A stretch of 64,000 bases of DNA from Chryseobacterium sp. KLBC 52 (lineage in GTDB: Bacteria; Bacteroidota; Bacteroidia; Flavobacteriales; Weeksellaceae): contig NZ_QDFZ01000004.1 of the NCBI RefSeq assembly GCF_003347605.1, positions 1 through 64,000 on the forward strand. Reading direction: 5' to 3'. The notes below the pieces were generated by a model that was not told the DNA's origin, searched no databases, and worked only from the letters and a program-made list of their open reading frames with translations. This document shows positions 61,027 to 64,000 of the stretch, piece by piece. The translations under genes were made by a program, and so were the position numbers. Each line of letters begins with the position of its first letter. Position 1 is the first letter of the stretch.

Positions 61027-62262
61027 TTAATATTGCATCTTTCTCAGTTTAGGATTGGTGCTTCCAACAACAAGGGCCACTAAAACGGTCATACAGCCTC
61101 CAAATACTACAGAGCGTACAACTCCCAGTAGTTTAGCCATCAGCCCACTTTCGAATTGTCCCATTTCATTGCTGGACATGATGAAAATTGAATTTACACT
61201 CAGAACACGCCCTCTGATGTGGTCAGGGGTTTTTAGCTGTACAATGGTGCCCCGGATAACTACGGAAATTCCATCCAGCATTCCGCTCATCACAAGGAAC
61301 ATAAAAGACAGCCAGTATAATTTTGAGAGTCCGAATCCAATAATGCATAGACCGAATCCGGTAACAACAACAAGAAGTATTTTTCCCTGATTTTTGCGAA
61401 GCGGAACAATGGATAAAATAGTGATGATACACATGGAGCCGATGTCCGAAGCAGCATTCAGTAAACCGAAACCTTCAGCTCCTGAATTCAGGATGTCTGT
61501 TGCAAATACAGGGATCATAGCTACTGCTCCGCCAAAAAGTACTGCAAACATATCAAGGCATAATGCTCCCAGAATTTCTTTGGTTTTAAAAATATAAGAA
61601 ATTCCTTCGCGCATACTTTCTACTACTTTTACCGTTTCCTTTTTGTATTCTGAATGCTGTTTGTGCAGCTGCCAGAAAAATAATGAAGCAACAAATATTA
61701 ATGTTAAGATAGCAACCAGAGTCCATTTTACACCGATAAATCCAATAAGAACCCCTCCAATGGCATGTCCGCAAACAGAAGAGATCAGGAAAGTCGCCTG
61801 GTTCAGTGTTACGGCATTCGGAAGGTTTTCCTTCTTTACAATTTTAGGAATCATGGAAGGAACAATAGGACCGATAAAGGCTCTTGCTATCCCTGTGAAA
61901 AAAATAACTCCATAAATATAATAGGTAATCTGATGACCTGTAAAATGCATTTCCACATTAAAGAATGCGGGAATCAGCAGAAGCCCGATCAGAAAAATAT
62001 ACGCATAATTACAGATAAGGAGCAGTCTCTTTTTTTCATTCATATCAATAACATGCCCGGCATACAGCGCACAGCTTACCGCAGGAATTACCTCTGAAAG
62101 TCCGATAAGGCCTATGGAAAAAGGATCTTTTGTTAATTGATATACCCACCATCCAAGTAAAGTGGCAAGCATTCTGAAAGCTAAAACAATAAAAAATCTC
62201 CCGGTGAGAAGATTTCTGAACTCAACATTTTGTAATGTTTGTAACGGGGTAAAGGAAATCAT
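61027..62262 (-). CDS. MFS transporter
   Basis: The ATG at 62262 is preferred over a TTG at 62268. The 411-aa protein has about 11-12 membrane helices in two halves. The motif-A-like loop between helices 2 and 3 (GHVIDMNEKKRLLLI) is present. It resembles the enterobactin exporter EntS and related drug exporters (MFS_3), but the substrate cannot be assigned. A terminator hairpin lies just upstream of its start, so it has a separate promoter from the lipoprotein gene. Confidence 0.82.
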   Translation of the reverse strand: MISFTPLQTLQNVEFRNLLTGRFFIVLAFRMLATLLGWWVYQLTKDPFSIGLIGLSEVIPAVSCALYAGHVIDMNEKKRLLLICNYAYIFLIGLLLIPAFFNVEMHFTGHQITYYIYGVIFFTGIARAFIGPIVPSMIPKIVKKENLPNAVTLNQATFLISSVCGHAIGGVLIGFIGVKWTLVAILTLIFVASLFFWQLHKQHSEYKKETVKVVESMREGISYIFKTKEILGALCLDMFAVLFGGAVAMIPVFATDILNSGAEGFGLLNAASDIGSMCIITILSIVPLRKNQGKILLVVVTGFGLCIIGFGLSKLYWLSFMFLVMSGMLDGISVVIRGTIVQLKTPDHIRGRVLSVNSIFIMSSNEMGQFESGLMAKLLGVVRSVVFGGCMTVLVALVVGSTNPKLRKMQY

Positions 62263-62269
62263 GAACAAA

Positions 62270-62299
62270 AATAGCCCTAAAAATTTATTTAGGGCTATT
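62270..62299 (-). terminator. Intrinsic terminator after the small lipoprotein gene
   Basis: A 12-bp perfect stem (62270-62281 with 62288-62299) lies 7 bp upstream of the MFS start, and a U-rich run follows on the minus strand. Confidence 0.75.
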
Positions 62300-62354
62300 C
62301 ATATGACAATTTCTGAAAGATATATTAAATATATTTCAAAAGATAAAATCTATT

Positions 62355-62717
62355 TTAGTCAGCTCTTGAAGAACTCAACACGATAGCTGCAACACCTGCC
62401 GCTCCGATAATCGTAGCTCCTGCTGCAATTCTTGCTTTTCTTCTGTCTTTTACAGCAGCTACATTGGCTTTAGGAATAATTACTTCTGTACTGTCTTTTT
62501 TACCGGCTGTGCCTACAATATTTTCACCAACGACGTTTCTGAATAAGATGGTTTGCTTCGGAGACCCGTCTCTCATAGTTACTTTATATATTTTTCCGGC
62601 TTCAAGATTAGAGTAGTTGTTTTTTGAAATATCTTCGCTGTATTTTGTAGTAGCACAAGATGTAATAACAAATAAAGATGTTAGTAAAGACGATTTCAAC
62701 AGTACAGATGCTTTCAT
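62355..62717 (-). CDS. Small lipoprotein (120 aa)
   Basis: The product has a lipoprotein signal (SSLLTSLFVITSC). A short beta-rich part follows (KIYKVTMRDGSPKQTILFRN, then VVGENIVGT), then a C-terminal hydrophobic helix (ARIAAGATIIGAAGVAAIVL). No family with known function was recognised. The -7 box TAAATTTG lies on the minus strand at 62743-62736. It is transcribed alone, as terminators or promoters lie on both sides. Confidence 0.72.
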   Translation of the reverse strand: MKASVLLKSSLLTSLFVITSCATTKYSEDISKNNYSNLEAGKIYKVTMRDGSPKQTILFRNVVGENIVGTAGKKDSTEVIIPKANVAAVKDRRKARIAAGATIIGAAGVAAIVLSSSRAD

Positions 62718-62786
62718 TATTTTCTTTTAGTTTTTCAAATTTATAATTTTTTTCGAATATACGTTTTCGGAATTGAAAAAATGTGA

Positions 62787-64000
62787 TTAAAGTTTGTAAA
62801 TTTCTAAGAGATTTGCAATCTTTCTGTCGTTAGCCAATCTGGGAATCTTGTTTTGGCCTCCCAGTTTTCCCTGGGATTTCGCATATTCATGATAGGCATT
62901 TTTTTTAAGCCTTATGATCTGTAGCTTTTGTAAAATATTTCCCGAAATCAGATCATCGTAGTACGTATTTCTTGCCCGAAGCTGTTGATCCAGTTCATCT
63001 CTGAATGTTTCCAGATGCTCAGGTTCTTTTTCAAATTCAACCAGCCATTCATGGTAAGGGAGTCCTTCAGCCGGATTTACCTGCGGAGCCAGATGGAATT
63101 CTGTAATCTGAGCGGGGTATTTTTCAAGAGTCGCTTTCATAGCTTCCTCCACTTCAAAAGCAATCACGTGTTCTCCAAATGCAGAGGTGAAATGTTTGGT
63201 TCTCCCGCTTACCAAAACCCTGTACGGACCTTTACTGATAAATCTTACAACATCTCCAATAGAATAAGCCCATAACCCGGAATTGGTGGTAAGAACCAAT
63301 GCGTAATCTTTATGAAGCTCTATTTCTCGTAACGTTAATCTTTTTGCATGAGGCTTACCATATTCTTCCAAAGGAATGAATTCGTAGAAAATTCCATGAT
63401 TGGTCAATAACAGTAATCCTTCTTGAGTATAATCATCCTGGAAAGCAAAAAAACCTTCAGAAGCAGGGAAAGTCTGAACAATATCTACTTTAGCTCCCAA
63501 TAGCTCCTCCATTTTATCACGGTAAGGTTCGTAATTGACACCTCCGGTAACAATAAGCTGAAGATTGGGAAATAGCTGCTTGATCTTTTTACCGTGCTTT
63601 TCTGTCAATTTCTCAAAATACATGATCAGCCATGGGGGAATTCCTGAGATCAGCGTCATGTTTTCATGTTCCGTTTCTTCAATAATTTTATCTACTTTGG
63701 CTTCCCAGTCTTCCATAATATTGGTTTCCCAGCTTGGCAGACGGTTTTTCTGAAGATAATTAGGAATATGATGGGCTACAATACCGGAAAGTCTTCCGGT
63801 TTTTATCCCAAATACTTCTTCCAGTTCCGGACTGCCCTGAAGGAAAATCATTTTTCCATTCACAAAATCTGCGTTATTCTTTTTACTGATATAATGAAAT
63901 AAAGCACTTTGAGCTCCCGCAATCTGAAAAGGCATTCCCTCCTTGGAAATCGGAATATATTTAGATCCTGAAGTGGTTCCCGAAGTTTTGGCAAAATACT
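62787..64000 (-). CDS. GH3 family acyl-acid-amido synthetase-like protein, 5' truncated by window edge
   Basis: The reading frame is open to the right edge, so the start lies outside the window. The internal ATG at 63935 is not the true start. The region before it encodes FAKTSGTTSGSKYIPIS, the adenylate-forming motif of the GH3/auxin-responsive family. Further on, VTGGVNYEPY, then LLLLTNHGIFYEFIP and GEHVIAFEVEEAM fit the family. In plants GH3 enzymes conjugate amino acids to hormones. The bacterial substrates are unknown. Confidence 0.87.
   Translation of the reverse strand, partial: YFAKTSGTTSGSKYIPISKEGMPFQIAGAQSALFHYISKKNNADFVNGKMIFLQGSPELEEVFGIKTGRLSGIVAHHIPNYLQKNRLPSWETNIMEDWEAKVDKIIEETEHENMTLISGIPPWLIMYFEKLTEKHGKKIKQLFPNLQLIVTGGVNYEPYRDKMEELLGAKVDIVQTFPASEGFFAFQDDYTQEGLLLLTNHGIFYEFIPLEEYGKPHAKRLTLREIELHKDYALVLTTNSGLWAYSIGDVVRFISKGPYRVLVSGRTKHFTSAFGEHVIAFEVEEAMKATLEKYPAQITEFHLAPQVNPAEGLPYHEWLVEFEKEPEHLETFRDELDQQLRARNTYYDDLISGNILQKLQIIRLKKNAYHEYAKSQGKLGGQNKIPRLANDRKIANLLEIYKL

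Noticed and set aside
1..64000. CRISPR arrays, tRNA or rRNA genes, phage genes
   Set aside because: No spaced direct repeats, no tRNA T-loop sequences in the gaps and no structural phage genes were seen.

Overview
The window is chromosomal DNA of a flavobacterium, most likely Chryseobacterium or a close relative in the Weeksellaceae. The evidence is the low GC content, promoters of the Bacteroidota type (TTG or TTTG, about 19-22 bp, then TAnnTTTG), no recognisable Shine-Dalgarno sequences, TonB-dependent receptors, GLPGLI and type IX secretion (T9SS) type B proteins, an exosortase F locus, and many DUF families restricted to Bacteroidota (DUF4271, DUF4293, DUF4296, DUF5689). No tRNA, rRNA or CRISPR array was seen.

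Layout. 1-1.33 kb: right part of an IS3-family insertion sequence with a canonical -1 frameshift site. 1.4-5.4 kb (minus): oligopeptidase B with a small partner, then DUF4271 and hemD. 5.6-9.0 kb (plus): glycosyltransferase, DUF4296 lipoprotein, tgt and an LptF/LptG permease, converging on birA. 9.8-14.5 kb (plus): rsfS-ftsH, then LUD protein-cdsA-psd, the last two making phosphatidylethanolamine. 14.5-18.9 kb: an accessory island with a membrane-bound LuxR-type regulator, two small HTH proteins and a secreted protein. Three near-identical palindromes sit at a fixed distance from the three predicted promoters. 18.9-26.4 kb: DUF1801-like protein, MsbA-like ABC exporter, M28 peptidase, divergent DUF4293/rho, a DapB-like protein and superoxide dismutase. 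26.4-28.3 kb: a MITE-like inverted repeat, a GLPGLI protein with a small cysteine-rich secreted peptide, and a DUF6146-like lipoprotein. 28.3-34.1 kb: a secreted nuclease/phosphatase-fold enzyme divergent from a TonB receptor-DUF5689 pair. 34.2-38.6 kb (minus): AidA/PixA-like protein, DUF6702-like protein, LOG-like protein, and a MurU-like/RapZ-C/AmgK-like amino-sugar set. 38.9-39.8 kb: exosortase XrtF and its partner. 39.8-48.4 kb (minus): CDF metal transporter, asd, a small membrane protein, a second TonB receptor, nadC, nadB and a nitroreductase. 48.5-60.0 kb (minus): four large paralogous T9SS type B surface proteins flanking rnhA and dnaB. 60.1-64 kb (minus): TPR-like protein, MFS exporter, small lipoprotein and a GH3-family protein running off the right edge.

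Most of the window is ordinary core genome. The most interesting stretch is 14.5-18.9 kb, which looks like a small self-contained regulon: three promoters share one operator design, and the genes behind them encode the likely regulators and one secreted effector. Other points of note are a Tgt lacking the zinc-binding cysteines, a Rho with a long disordered insert, a criss-cross domain mosaic among the four surface proteins, and several promoters whose -7 box lies four bases from the start codon.
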